Shown in pieces: positions 17,763 through 25,124 of a stretch of DNA of 32,883 nucleotides. Source of the DNA: Haloarculaceae archaeon (lineage in GTDB: Archaea > Halobacteriota > Halobacteria > Halobacteriales > Haloarculaceae). Position 1 is the stretch's first letter. The number at the start of each line of letters is the position of its first letter. The position numbers were made by a program, and so were the translations under genes. The DNA is taken from contig SKTU01000035.1 in NCBI GenBank assembly GCA_007122455.1, forward strand, positions 1-32,883. Direction: 5' to 3'. Under the pieces are notes generated by a model. The model did not search any database. It had not been told where the DNA came from and saw only the letters and a program-made list of their open reading frames with translations.

Positions 17763-18575
17763 TCAGGTTCCCTTGCTCCCCCAGCCGAAGGCGGTGAAGC
17801 CGCCGTCAGCGCGCATCGTCTCGCCGGTCATGTAGTGGTCGCCCTTGGCGAGAAACACCATGCAGTTGTTCATCTCCTCGATCGTTCCGAACCGGTCGAG
17901 CGGCGTTCGATTGTGGATGTGCTGATCCGTGTATCCGTAGTAGGGCCACGTATCGAAGTCTTCCGACTCCTCGTCGCCGCGGGTCTGTTCGTCGATCTGC
18001 GTCTTGATGAACCCCGGTGCCAGTGCGTTGACGTGGATGTCGTGTTCGGCGAACTCGACGGCGAGACACCGCGTCAGGTTGTGAACGCCGCCCTTCGAGG
18101 CACAGTACGGCCCACGGCCCTGTGCGCCGGAGAAGCCGTACGCGCTGCCGATGTTGATGATCTGTCCGCCGTCGTTCTGCTGGATCATCTGTTGGGCGGC
18201 GGCCTGGCAGCCGAAGAAGACGCCGGTGAGGTTGACGTCGATCACCCGCCGCCACTCCTCCTCGGTCATCTCGACGGCGGGCTTGATCACCGAGGTGCCG
18301 GCGTTGTTGACCATGATATCGAGACTGCCGAACTCCTCGACCGCGCCGTCGACGAGCGTCTGGACGTCCGCTCGGTTGCTGGTGTCGGCCTCGATCGCGA
18401 TGGCACTCCCCCCGGCTTCACGGATCAACTCCGCTGTGGTCTCCGCTCGCTCCTGGCTTCGCGAGTTCGTCACCACGTTCGCCCCTTCCTCGGCGAACCG
18501 GAGGGCCGTCCCCTCGCCGATCCCGCTGCTCGATCCCGTTACGACAGCCGTCTGCCCCGCTAGCTCTCCGGACAT
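17763..18575 (-). CDS. Short-chain dehydrogenase/reductase (SDR1)
   Basis: A 270-aa classical SDR oxidoreductase. The cofactor motif is TGSSSGIG at 13-20, NNAG at 90-93, and the catalytic set Ser144, Tyr157 and Lys161 (YCASK). The region after strand beta-2 is NSRSQER, which suits NADP(H) more than NAD(H). The C-terminus ends FGWGSKGT, as does SDR2 (21887-22705). The two proteins share a 40-residue identical stretch (102-141) with nearly identical DNA, though other segments differ. The substrate is probably an alcohol, sugar or hydroxy acid of the locus. It is divergent from the ThDP enzyme. Confidence 0.92.
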   Translation of the reverse strand: MSGELAGQTAVVTGSSSGIGEGTALRFAEEGANVVTNSRSQERAETTAELIREAGGSAIAIEADTSNRADVQTLVDGAVEEFGSLDIMVNNAGTSVIKPAVEMTEEEWRRVIDVNLTGVFFGCQAAAQQMIQQNDGGQIINIGSAYGFSGAQGRGPYCASKGGVHNLTRCLAVEFAEHDIHVNALAPGFIKTQIDEQTRGDEESEDFDTWPYYGYTDQHIHNRTPLDRFGTIEEMNNCMVFLAKGDHYMTGETMRADGGFTAFGWGSKGT

Positions 18576-18601
18576 GTGAGTAGATAACTGTGAACACGGA
18601 C

Positions 18602-18645
18602 TAATAATTTTCTCCGGGAGGTCGGAGTCCCCCCGAAAATCATTA
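18602..18645. promoter_or_regulatory. Mirror-image divergent promoters
   Basis: TAATAATTTTC at 18602-18612 and GAAAATCATTA at 18635-18645 form an inverted repeat with one mismatch. Read towards each gene, both arms are cGAAAATyATTA: a BRE-like purine tract plus an AT-rich TATA part. They end 26 bp before the SDR1 start and 23 bp before the ThDP enzyme start, the right place for two leaderless core promoters. Confidence 0.6.
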
Positions 18646-18668
18646 CCACCCCTTCCGTACGCCCCGAC

Positions 18669-20336
18669 ATGAACGGAGCCACGGCAGTTGTTCGATCGCT
18701 CGAGGCACACGACGTCGACTACGTTTTCGGCGTCTGCGGGGACACGAGCATCGGGCTCTACCGCGCACTCGAGGAGCTGGATCACGAGTTGACGCACGTT
18801 CTCGCCCGCGACGAGCGGGCCGCGGCGTTCATGGCCGACGCGTACGCTCGGCTCTCGAAGAAACCCGGGGTCTGTGAGGGGCCGAGCGGCGGCGGGGCGA
18901 CGTACCTGCTTCCCGGTATCGCCGAGGCGAACGACTCGTCGATTCCCGTCGTTTCGCTCAACACGAACATTCCGGTCCGATACCGGGGACGGGGGGTACT
19001 CACCGAACTGGACCAGGGAGATATCTTCGACTCGGTGACGAAGTGGAACCGCGTCGTCGACCACGCGGATCTGGTCCCGGGTTCGGTGCGGCAGGCGTTC
19101 CGGCAGGCGACGACGGGTCGTCCGGGAGCGACGCATCTATCCCTCCCGATGGACGTTCTCGACGGCGAAACCGACGAGGCGGTCTATGCGGACGAAGACG
19201 TCACGCGCTACCCGGCGTACCGTCCAGATCCGGATCCCGAGCGGATCAATCGCGCGGCGGCCGTTCTGGAGTCCGCCGAGCGTCCGGTGATCGTCGTGGG
19301 GGGCGGCGTCCACTCCTCGCGAGCGTGGGACAGCCTTCGGAAACTGGCCGAAACGGTCGGCGTGCCGGTCGCACAGACGCTGACGAGCGCCGGCGCGATC
19401 GGCTCGTCGCCCTATTCGATCGGCGTCGTCGGCGAGAACGGCTCCCGCGAGTACGCAAACGAGATCGTCCGCGAGGCCGACGCGCTGTTGCTCCTCGGAA
19501 CCGCGGTCGAGAGCGTCTGGACGGAAAAGTGGTCCCAGCCAGCGGACGGCGACACACGGATCGTCCACGCCGACGTCGACGCCGGATCGATCGGGAAGAA
19601 CTACCGGACCGAAGTCGCGCTCCCGGGAGACCTCCGGAAGACGATCGACGCGCTCCGTGGGGTCGTCGATCCACAACCCAACTGGAGCGAGACCGAACTC
19701 GAACGGCGACACCGCGAGTGGATCGAGCCGTTCGCCGCGGCGTTCGATGCCGAGGAGTTCCCGATCCGCCCCGAGCGGATGGTCGCCGGCGCGCGGGAGG
19801 TTCTCGACGACGACGCCGTCATCGTTTCCGATCCCGGAACCTCCTGTCCGTATTTCGCTGCACTGTACGAGTTCCGCACGGTCGGTCGCAACTGGCTCAC
19901 GCCGCGGGCTCACGGCGCGCTCGGATACACGATTCCCGGCGTCGTCGGTGCCCAGGTCGCACGGCCAGAGTCACAGGTCGTGGGCTTCACCGGCGACGGC
20001 AGCTTCGGAACGTCGGCCGGCGACCTGGAGACGATCGCTCGGCTCGACCTCCCAGTCACGGTCGTTGTGGTGAACAACGACGCCTTCTCGTGGATCGAGG
20101 CGGGCCAGCGGAGCCACGCGGAGTTCTCCTTCGGCGTCGATTTCGACGGCGTCGACTACGCCGGCGTCGCCGAGGCGTGCGGCCTCGCGGGATACCGAGT
20201 CGAATCGGCCGACGACTACGAGCCGACGCTCCGTGCAGCGGTCGAAGATGACGGGCCGGCACTCGTCGATCTTCCGACCCGTCCGCTTCCGTCTCTCCCG
20301 AACACCCCGGTCGACTGGCTCGAACCGGACGAGTAG
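18669..20336 (+). CDS. ThDP-dependent enzyme, acetolactate-synthase-like
   Basis: A 555-aa thiamine-diphosphate enzyme with the three-domain layout of acetolactate synthase, oxalyl-CoA decarboxylase, sulfoacetaldehyde acetyltransferase and benzoylformate decarboxylase. The N-terminal Pyr domain has the activating Glu49 (ARDERAAAFMADAYAR). The central domain begins near residue 190. The PP domain holds the ThDP/Mg motif TGDGSFGTSAGDLET at about 441 followed by VVVVNND. The FAD-binding residues of true acetolactate synthases are not obvious, and no ilvN-like small subunit is adjacent, so leucine/valine synthesis is unlikely. I infer decarboxylation or ligation of a 2-oxo acid in the locus. Confidence 0.9.
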   Translation: MNGATAVVRSLEAHDVDYVFGVCGDTSIGLYRALEELDHELTHVLARDERAAAFMADAYARLSKKPGVCEGPSGGGATYLLPGIAEANDSSIPVVSLNTNIPVRYRGRGVLTELDQGDIFDSVTKWNRVVDHADLVPGSVRQAFRQATTGRPGATHLSLPMDVLDGETDEAVYADEDVTRYPAYRPDPDPERINRAAAVLESAERPVIVVGGGVHSSRAWDSLRKLAETVGVPVAQTLTSAGAIGSSPYSIGVVGENGSREYANEIVREADALLLLGTAVESVWTEKWSQPADGDTRIVHADVDAGSIGKNYRTEVALPGDLRKTIDALRGVVDPQPNWSETELERRHREWIEPFAAAFDAEEFPIRPERMVAGAREVLDDDAVIVSDPGTSCPYFAALYEFRTVGRNWLTPRAHGALGYTIPGVVGAQVARPESQVVGFTGDGSFGTSAGDLETIARLDLPVTVVVVNNDAFSWIEAGQRSHAEFSFGVDFDGVDYAGVAEACGLAGYRVESADDYEPTLRAAVEDDGPALVDLPTRPLPSLPNTPVDWLEPDE

Positions 20337-20352
20337 CTCGACGCTCGGTCGA

Positions 20353-20664
20353 TCACCGGTACGTGCAGCAGTATTCGACGAGTTCGTCGACGTCGACGGT
20401 GAACGTCGTCCCCGCGTCGACGACGAACGACTCTCCGGCTCCGTACGTCTCGGTCGATCCGTCGAGTTCGACGGTCAACTCACCCGCGTACAGCTCGATC
20501 AGCTCTTCCTCGCTGGTATCGAACTCGTACCGACCGGGTTGCATGATGCCGAGCGTCTTCCTGACGCCGTCCTCGGTGACGAGTTCCCGACTCGTCACGT
20601 CGCCGTCGTAGTAGACGTTTGCACGTTTCGTCACTTCGACGTTCTCGAATTTCGTCTCCGTCAT
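20353..20664 (-). CDS. ppnP: Pyrimidine/purine nucleoside phosphorylase-like cupin (PpnP)
   Basis: A 103-aa cupin of the PpnP (DUF1255) family, whose bacterial members cleave nucleosides with phosphate. The family pattern is visible: FENVEVTKRANVYYDGDVTSR, GIMQPGRYEFDT, EELIELYAGELTVEL, AGESFVVDAGTTFTV and the terminal EYCCTY. The usual length is about 94. The ATG at 20664 gives MTETKFENV and fits. A TATA-like TTTAGT on the minus strand around 20690 lies about 27 bp upstream. Its place between the ThDP enzyme and the amino-acid dehydrogenase is unexpected for nucleoside metabolism, so it may serve another ligand here. It is convergent with the ThDP gene. Confidence 0.82.
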   Translation of the reverse strand: MTETKFENVEVTKRANVYYDGDVTSRELVTEDGVRKTLGIMQPGRYEFDTSEEELIELYAGELTVELDGSTETYGAGESFVVDAGTTFTVDVDELVEYCCTYR

Positions 20665-20743
20665 ACACCGCTGGCATGCCTCGCGGATCACTAAACGATT
20701 GCCCCAACATTAATGAGTTCACGAACTGAAATCGGTCCGGACA

Positions 20744-21841
20744 ATGGTTGGCATTCACACGCAGATGGGCGAGCACGGACACAGCGAACTCAAGGCCTTC
20801 CGGGACGACGCGGTCGGGCTTCGGGGTCTCATCGCGATTCACGACACGACGCTGGGTCCCGCTGCGGGCGGAACGCGACGGTACGCCTTCGAGTCCGAGG
20901 AGGAGGCCGTCGTCGATGCGCTCCGGCTCTCCCGCGCGATGACGTACAAGTACGCCATCTCCGGCATCAACATGGGCGGTGCCAAGGGCGTGATATGGGT
21001 CGAGGACGACGACCACAACAGCGAGGAGCTCTACCGCGCGTACGGTCGGATGGTCGACAGCTTCGGCGGGCGTTTCGTGACGGGAGGCGACGTCGGAACG
21101 GACGAGCGGGAACTGCGCTGGATCAACATGGAGACCGATTACGTGCTCGGCCTTCCCGAGCAGTTCGACCACCCGGAGAACTACCACGGCGGCGGATTGG
21201 GCGTGATTCGGGCGATGGAAGCCTGCTGTGAACTGGAGTACGACGGCCGCGAACTCGGCGATCTTCACGTGACCGTTCAGGGGCTCGGCGACATGGGTTC
21301 CAGTATCGTCCACTACCTCCACGAGCGTGGCGCGCAGATCACCGTCTCCGACATCGACGCCGAGCGGGTCGACGAGGCGGTCGACGAGTACGGCGCCGGC
21401 ACGGTCGCCCCCGACTCGGTCTACGACGTCGACTGTGACGTCTTTGCCCCCTCGGCGCTCGGTTTCGTCCTCAACGACGAGACGATTCCCCGGCTGAACT
21501 GCGACATCGTCTGCGGCGCCGCGAACAACCAGCTCGACGACGAGGATCGACACGGATGGATGCTCCAGGAGGCGGGCATTCTATACGCGCCGGACTATCT
21601 CGCGAATTCGGGGCGGACGATCGACGACACGGATCTCCTCCGGAAGGGTGGCTACAAGCACGATCGAGCGCGGGCGATGATCGACGGAATCGCCGACCGG
21701 ATGGTCGAAATCGGGCGTCGTGCCGAACGCGAAGAGCGACCGACCCACGAGATCGCGAACGAACTCGCCGAGGAGCGAATCGAGGCGATCGACCGGATGC
21801 GGCCGAAGGTACACGACGTCAGGCGTCCGGAGCTGAAATGA
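20744..21841 (+). CDS. Leu/Phe/Val dehydrogenase-like amino-acid dehydrogenase
   Basis: A 365-aa protein of the Glu/Leu/Phe/Val dehydrogenase family, matching leucine dehydrogenase in length and pattern: AIHDTTLGPAAGGTRRY, MTYKYAISGINMGGAKGV with both family lysines, FVTGGDVGTDERELRW, the NAD-binding VQGLGDMGSSIVHYLHERGA, and CGAANNQLDDEDRHGWML with ILYAPDYLANSG. The reaction should be oxidative deamination of a branched or aromatic amino acid to its 2-oxo acid with NAD+. The glycine loop is GLGDMG instead of the common GxGxVG. It is followed by SDR2 after 45 bp in the same direction and is probably co-transcribed. Confidence 0.9.
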   Translation: MVGIHTQMGEHGHSELKAFRDDAVGLRGLIAIHDTTLGPAAGGTRRYAFESEEEAVVDALRLSRAMTYKYAISGINMGGAKGVIWVEDDDHNSEELYRAYGRMVDSFGGRFVTGGDVGTDERELRWINMETDYVLGLPEQFDHPENYHGGGLGVIRAMEACCELEYDGRELGDLHVTVQGLGDMGSSIVHYLHERGAQITVSDIDAERVDEAVDEYGAGTVAPDSVYDVDCDVFAPSALGFVLNDETIPRLNCDIVCGAANNQLDDEDRHGWMLQEAGILYAPDYLANSGRTIDDTDLLRKGGYKHDRARAMIDGIADRMVEIGRRAEREERPTHEIANELAEERIEAIDRMRPKVHDVRRPELK

Positions 21842-21886
21842 CGCGGCGAACCCCCCAAACGATCGGGAGAAGTGGCCCGGGTTCAG

Positions 21887-22705
21887 ATGACTGAACGGTT
21901 CACGGACCGGACAGTGATCGTGACCGGGTCCAGCGACGGGATCGGTCGAGGGATCGCCGAGCGTTTCGCCGCGGAGGGGGCGAGCGTCGTCATCAACTCC
22001 CGAGCGTACGACCGTGCCGCGGCCACGGCTACCGAGATCGCCGAGGCTGGTGGTACGGTAGTGGCCGTCGAGGCCGACGTGAGCGATCGAAACGCGGTTC
22101 GCCGTCTCGTCGACGAAACTGTCGAGGAGTTCGGGAGCCTCGACGTCATGGTCAACAACGCCGGCGTGACCGCGGTCGAACCGGCGGTTGAGATGACCGA
22201 GGAGGAGTGGCGGCGGGTGATCGACGTCAATCTCACCGGCGTCTTCTTCGGCTGCCAGGCCGCCGCCCAACAGATGATCCAGCAGAACGACGGCGGACAG
22301 ATCATCAACGTCTCCAGCATCTTCGGCCGCGTCGGCGTCCCGGGTCGTGCGCCCTACTGCGCTTCGAAAGCCGCCGTGGACAACCTGACGCGGTGTCTCG
22401 CCGTCGAGTTCGCCGAACACGACATCCACGTCAACGCGCTCGCTCCCGGTCCGGTGCGCACGTCGATGGCCGAGGACGCAGGGACGGATGCGAATGTGGA
22501 TGCGGAGACCGACGCCGAGTGGCCCCGCTACTCGTACGGACCGAACGACGTCGAGCGCTGGACGCCGCTCTCTCGGTACGGATCGATACAGGAGATGGGG
22601 TCGTGTGCGCTCTTTCTCGCATCGGACGACAACTACGTCACCGGGGAGACGCTCGTCGCGGACGGTGGATGGCTCGCCTTCGGGTGGGGGAGCAAGGGGA
22701 CGTAA
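21887..22705 (+). CDS. Short-chain dehydrogenase/reductase (SDR2)
   Basis: A 272-aa classical SDR and paralogue of SDR1. TGSSDGIG is at 13-20, NNAG at 90-93, Ser143/144 in NVSSIFG, and Tyr157/Lys161 in YCASK. The end is FGWGSKGT, as in SDR1. Residues 102-141 are identical to SDR1 and the underlying 120 bp (22190-22309) differ at one base; a second block of 58 bp (22380-22437) is identical. The stretch 201-240 differs and is the likely substrate loop. The ATG at 21887 keeps the register with SDR1; an upstream in-frame start at 21872 would add MARVQ. It follows the amino-acid dehydrogenase. Confidence 0.92.
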   Translation: MTERFTDRTVIVTGSSDGIGRGIAERFAAEGASVVINSRAYDRAAATATEIAEAGGTVVAVEADVSDRNAVRRLVDETVEEFGSLDVMVNNAGVTAVEPAVEMTEEEWRRVIDVNLTGVFFGCQAAAQQMIQQNDGGQIINVSSIFGRVGVPGRAPYCASKAAVDNLTRCLAVEFAEHDIHVNALAPGPVRTSMAEDAGTDANVDAETDAEWPRYSYGPNDVERWTPLSRYGSIQEMGSCALFLASDDNYVTGETLVADGGWLAFGWGSKGT

Positions 22706-22849
22706 TGTTCGTGTAAACGACCTCGAGCGCGGTGGCCCGTGTCTTCGCCGTGGGCTCTGGCGCGAGGCCAGCGGAACGACCAAACGGTGATTGCGAATTT
22801 AATTCCGCTCGCGCTCGTCCGTATAAAGACTCGTGTGGAACCAGTAACA

Positions 22850-22983
22850 CCCGAATACACTGTGTGAGCCACCGTAACGGCGGTTGCCTGTTGCTGCCGT
22901 CACGGGTGTGTCCGTGGGCGTCCGCCCCTTCACGAGGGGGCGACACAGGCCCGAAGCCGGTCGAAAGTCGGGAACTTTCGTTT
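22850..22983 (+). ncRNA. Candidate structured RNA, unproven
   Basis: If GTATAAAG at 22821-22828 is a TATA box, a transcript would begin near 22850. It would contain the pair TGTGTC (22907-22912) and GACACA (22942-22947) enclosing GCCCC (22924-22928) with GGGGC (22937-22941). It would end at the hairpin CGAAAGT-CGGGA-ACTTTCG (22962-22980) plus TTT, which resembles a terminator. The size would be about 130 nt. No known RNA family is recognised. A relic of a transposon end with subterminal hairpins is an alternative. Confidence 0.3.
22962..22983 (+). terminator. Hairpin with short T tail
   Basis: The perfect stem CGAAAGT / ACTTTCG with a 5-nt loop (22969-22973) is followed by TTT. This looks like an intrinsic terminator, but archaeal terminators usually rely on T runs alone and this run is short. 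Confidence 0.4.
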
Positions 22984-23033
22984 AGACAGTTAATCACAGT
23001 AGCATTTATTAGTGATGCCTCATATCACGAGAT

Positions 23034-23189
23034 ATGTTAGCCCAAGCCATGCTGTTCGGACTTCCAGCATTGACCGTCCTAGCGTTCCTTCTCGTTTGGA
23101 GCTTACTTCTCGTTGCGTACGTTCTCTATCGAATCGATATGGAGCGGGCAGACGGCTACATCTCCATTTTCGGATGGAGGGGTGAATAA
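23034..23189 (+). CDS. 51-aa membrane microprotein, symporter partner
   Basis: A small protein not found by length-limited gene calling: MLAQAMLFGLPALTVLAF begins it, one transmembrane helix spans about residues 8-33 (ending LLLVAYVLYRID), and a short polar tail ends ISIFGWRGE. Its TAA overlaps the ATG of the symporter by one base (TAATG), so the two are translationally coupled. Small single-helix partners next to SSS-family symporters are known in bacteria (for example YhdT with PanF), which is the analogy I draw; sequence homology to those is not visible. An AT-rich promoter-like element lies 20-30 bp upstream of the ATG. Confidence 0.75.
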   Translation: MLAQAMLFGLPALTVLAFLLVWSLLLVAYVLYRIDMERADGYISIFGWRGE

Positions 23190-24664
23190 TGTCGATGATG
23201 CTTTCGGTTACGTTCGGAATCTATCTACTCTCCCTCATCGCGATCGGTGTTTACTTTTATTTCCAGGACGATGCCACGCTTCCCCGGGAGTATCTGATCG
23301 CGGATCGGAACGTCGGTCCGTGGCCGATGGCGTTCTCACAGATCGCGTCCATGGCGAGCGGATGGACGTTCTTCGCGTGGGTCGGTATCGGGTTCACGCT
23401 CGGCTTCTTCGGGTTCTGGTGGGCGTTCATTACGGTCGCACTATACATCCTGTTGTACCGCTATCTCGCGCCCAAGTTCCGGCGACAGTCCGAGGAACTC
23501 GACTCGATCACGATGGTCGACCACCTCTCGCGGTTTTACGAGGCCCGCGGGAGCGAGATGGCAAGCGTGATCCGGCTGATCGGCGGCATCACCGTGCTTG
23601 TATTCCTGACCGCGTACGTCGGCGCCCAGATCATCGCTGTCGGCGACGCTGCCGACATCGGGCTCGGAATCGATTACACGACGGCGATCGTCGTCGGCGG
23701 AGTCGCGGTCGCGCTGTACACCGGGCTCGGCGGATTCAACGCCTCCGTCTGGACGGACTTCCTGCAGGGAATTCTGATGGTCTTCCTCGCGTTCGCGCTC
23801 CCGGTCGCGCTGATCGCGAACATCGGTGGTTGGGGGACGTTCGCTTCCCGGGCGACGACGGAGTATCCGAACCTCGTCAGCCTGAGTGCCGGTCTGGGAA
23901 CCGTCGATCTGATCACGCTGATGGCGATCTTCGGGACGTTCGCCATCGCCGCGATCGGACAGCCTCACTCGCTCGTCCGGTTCCAGGCGATCGAGTCCGA
24001 GCGGGTGATCAGCAAGGCGATGGTGATCGCGATGTTCATCTCCGCGACGCGGATGACGATGCCGTTGCTGATCGGCGTGAGCGCACGCGTGCTCTACGAG
24101 ACGGCCGAGGCGCTTCCCGCCGCGAACCCGGAGAACGCCGCGATGTTCGCCATCGTCGATCTCTTCCCCGCGTGGCTGGCTGGCATCCTGCTCGCCGGCG
24201 TCGTGAGCGCGATCCTCTCGACGAGCGACTCGATGCTTCTGCTGTTGACCTCGGACGCGATCCGACTGTACGAGAAGTACATCAATCCGGACGCGAGTCA
24301 GCAGCGGAAAGTCGTTCTCAGCCGGCTTCTCGTCGCTACCGTCGCCCTCTTCGGTGTCGTCATCGCGTTCTTCCGGCCGGGAACGCTGTTCGACATCATC
24401 CTGTTCGCGTTCGTCGGACTCGGGGTCGCACTCGGCTTGCCGCTCGTGTTGCTCCTCTTCTGGGATCGAATGACCGCCGAGGGCGTCGTCGCCGGGCTCG
24501 TGGTCGGGCTGGGATCGAACATCGTCCACGCGTTCTGGATCGCCACCGACCTCTACCCGATCTTCACGTGGCCGGTGACGATCGTCGCCATCCTCGGCGT
24601 CTGTCTGGTAACCGGGGGCGAACGAGAGGTGACCCAGCCGGCCGGCGCGACGCCGGAGGATTGA
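23189..24664 (+). CDS. Sodium/solute symporter (SSS family)
   Basis: A 491-aa membrane transporter of the sodium:solute symporter family, with about thirteen hydrophobic segments. Family marks are the substrate/Na+ region FSQIASMASGWTFFAWVGIG in the first helices, AYVGAQIIAVGDAADIGLG, the SSF signature around YTGLGGFNASVWTDFLQG, and GVVSAILSTSDSMLLLLTS in helix 8 with the Ser residues of the Na2 site. It resembles proline/pantothenate-type members. The substrate is probably an organic acid or amino acid fed to the surrounding catabolic genes. It is coupled to the 51-aa membrane protein upstream and convergent with the Rieske gene. Confidence 0.93.
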   Translation: MSMMLSVTFGIYLLSLIAIGVYFYFQDDATLPREYLIADRNVGPWPMAFSQIASMASGWTFFAWVGIGFTLGFFGFWWAFITVALYILLYRYLAPKFRRQSEELDSITMVDHLSRFYEARGSEMASVIRLIGGITVLVFLTAYVGAQIIAVGDAADIGLGIDYTTAIVVGGVAVALYTGLGGFNASVWTDFLQGILMVFLAFALPVALIANIGGWGTFASRATTEYPNLVSLSAGLGTVDLITLMAIFGTFAIAAIGQPHSLVRFQAIESERVISKAMVIAMFISATRMTMPLLIGVSARVLYETAEALPAANPENAAMFAIVDLFPAWLAGILLAGVVSAILSTSDSMLLLLTSDAIRLYEKYINPDASQQRKVVLSRLLVATVALFGVVIAFFRPGTLFDIILFAFVGLGVALGLPLVLLLFWDRMTAEGVVAGLVVGLGSNIVHAFWIATDLYPIFTWPVTIVAILGVCLVTGGEREVTQPAGATPED

Positions 24665-24755
24665 GCGCGCAAGGAGTCGGCGTCCGGTTTTCGGGGCGGT
24701 AGCGCTTCTCGCGGACGTTTCGAACGTTCGGGTGACGATAAGTGCTGACTCTGCC

Positions 24756-25124
24756 CTATCGGACGATGTACAGTTCGCCGTCCCGCTTTTCGACGTCGTA
24801 CGTCGGGACGACGTACCGGCTGTCGCTGACGTTCGTCCCGTCCGTGATGTCGAACTTCCAGCCGTGCCACGGACAGACGACGTGTTTTTCCTCGTCGTCG
24901 TACGTCCACTCCCAGCCGTCCTCGTCGGTCGTCATTCGACCGGTGAGCCGCCCCTCACAGAGCGGTCCCGCCTGATGCACGCAGAAGTTCAGGACGGCGT
25001 AATACTCCCCGTCGTACCGGAACACCGTTATCTCCTGTCCGTCGACGTCGACCGTGATTCGCGCTCCGTCCTCGTCCAACCGATCGGCGTTGGGGACCCG
25101 ATGTTCCGTTGGCGACCTGCTCAT
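24756..25124 (-). CDS. Stand-alone Rieske [2Fe-2S] protein
   Basis: A 122-aa Rieske-type ferredoxin. Cluster ligands are Cys48 and His50 (FCVHQAGPL) and Cys84 and His87 (CPWHGWKFD). The spacing of 33 residues between the two pairs is longer than the usual 15-17, because of an insert TGRMTTDEDGWEWTYDDEEK. The rest is normal: the EYYAVLNF strand before the first pair and RYVVPTYDVEKRDGELYIV at the end. It is likely an electron donor to an oxygenase or a redox subunit; no oxygenase lies in the window. The ATG overlaps the amidohydrolase stop by 4 nt (ATGA), so it is translationally coupled to it. Confidence 0.9.
   Translation of the reverse strand: MSRSPTEHRVPNADRLDEDGARITVDVDGQEITVFRYDGEYYAVLNFCVHQAGPLCEGRLTGRMTTDEDGWEWTYDDEEKHVVCPWHGWKFDITDGTNVSDSRYVVPTYDVEKRDGELYIVR

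Larger units (their letters stand above)
22706..23033. other. 328-bp gap with hairpins, possible small RNA
   Basis: No convincing gene is seen. The gap holds a TATA-like GTATAAAG (22821-22828), nested inverted repeats (22907-22947), a perfect 7-bp-stem hairpin followed by TTT (22962-22983), and an AT-rich promoter-like ATTTATTAG (about 23003-23011) for the symporter operon. Confidence 0.6.

Noticed and set aside
18669-20336. True acetolactate synthase of branched-chain amino-acid synthesis (ilvB)
   Set aside because: No ilvN or other ilv gene is adjacent, and the catabolic-type neighbours argue for another reaction.
22638-22997. A 119-codon minus-strand frame across the hairpin-rich gap
   Set aside because: It runs antisense into the end of SDR2, has no promoter-like sequence and shows mixed composition unlike the acidic neighbours.
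23113-24702. A 529-codon plus-strand frame overlapping the symporter
   Set aside because: Extremely Arg/Asp-rich with no hydrophobic pattern; the symporter frame on the same DNA has clear SSS motifs.
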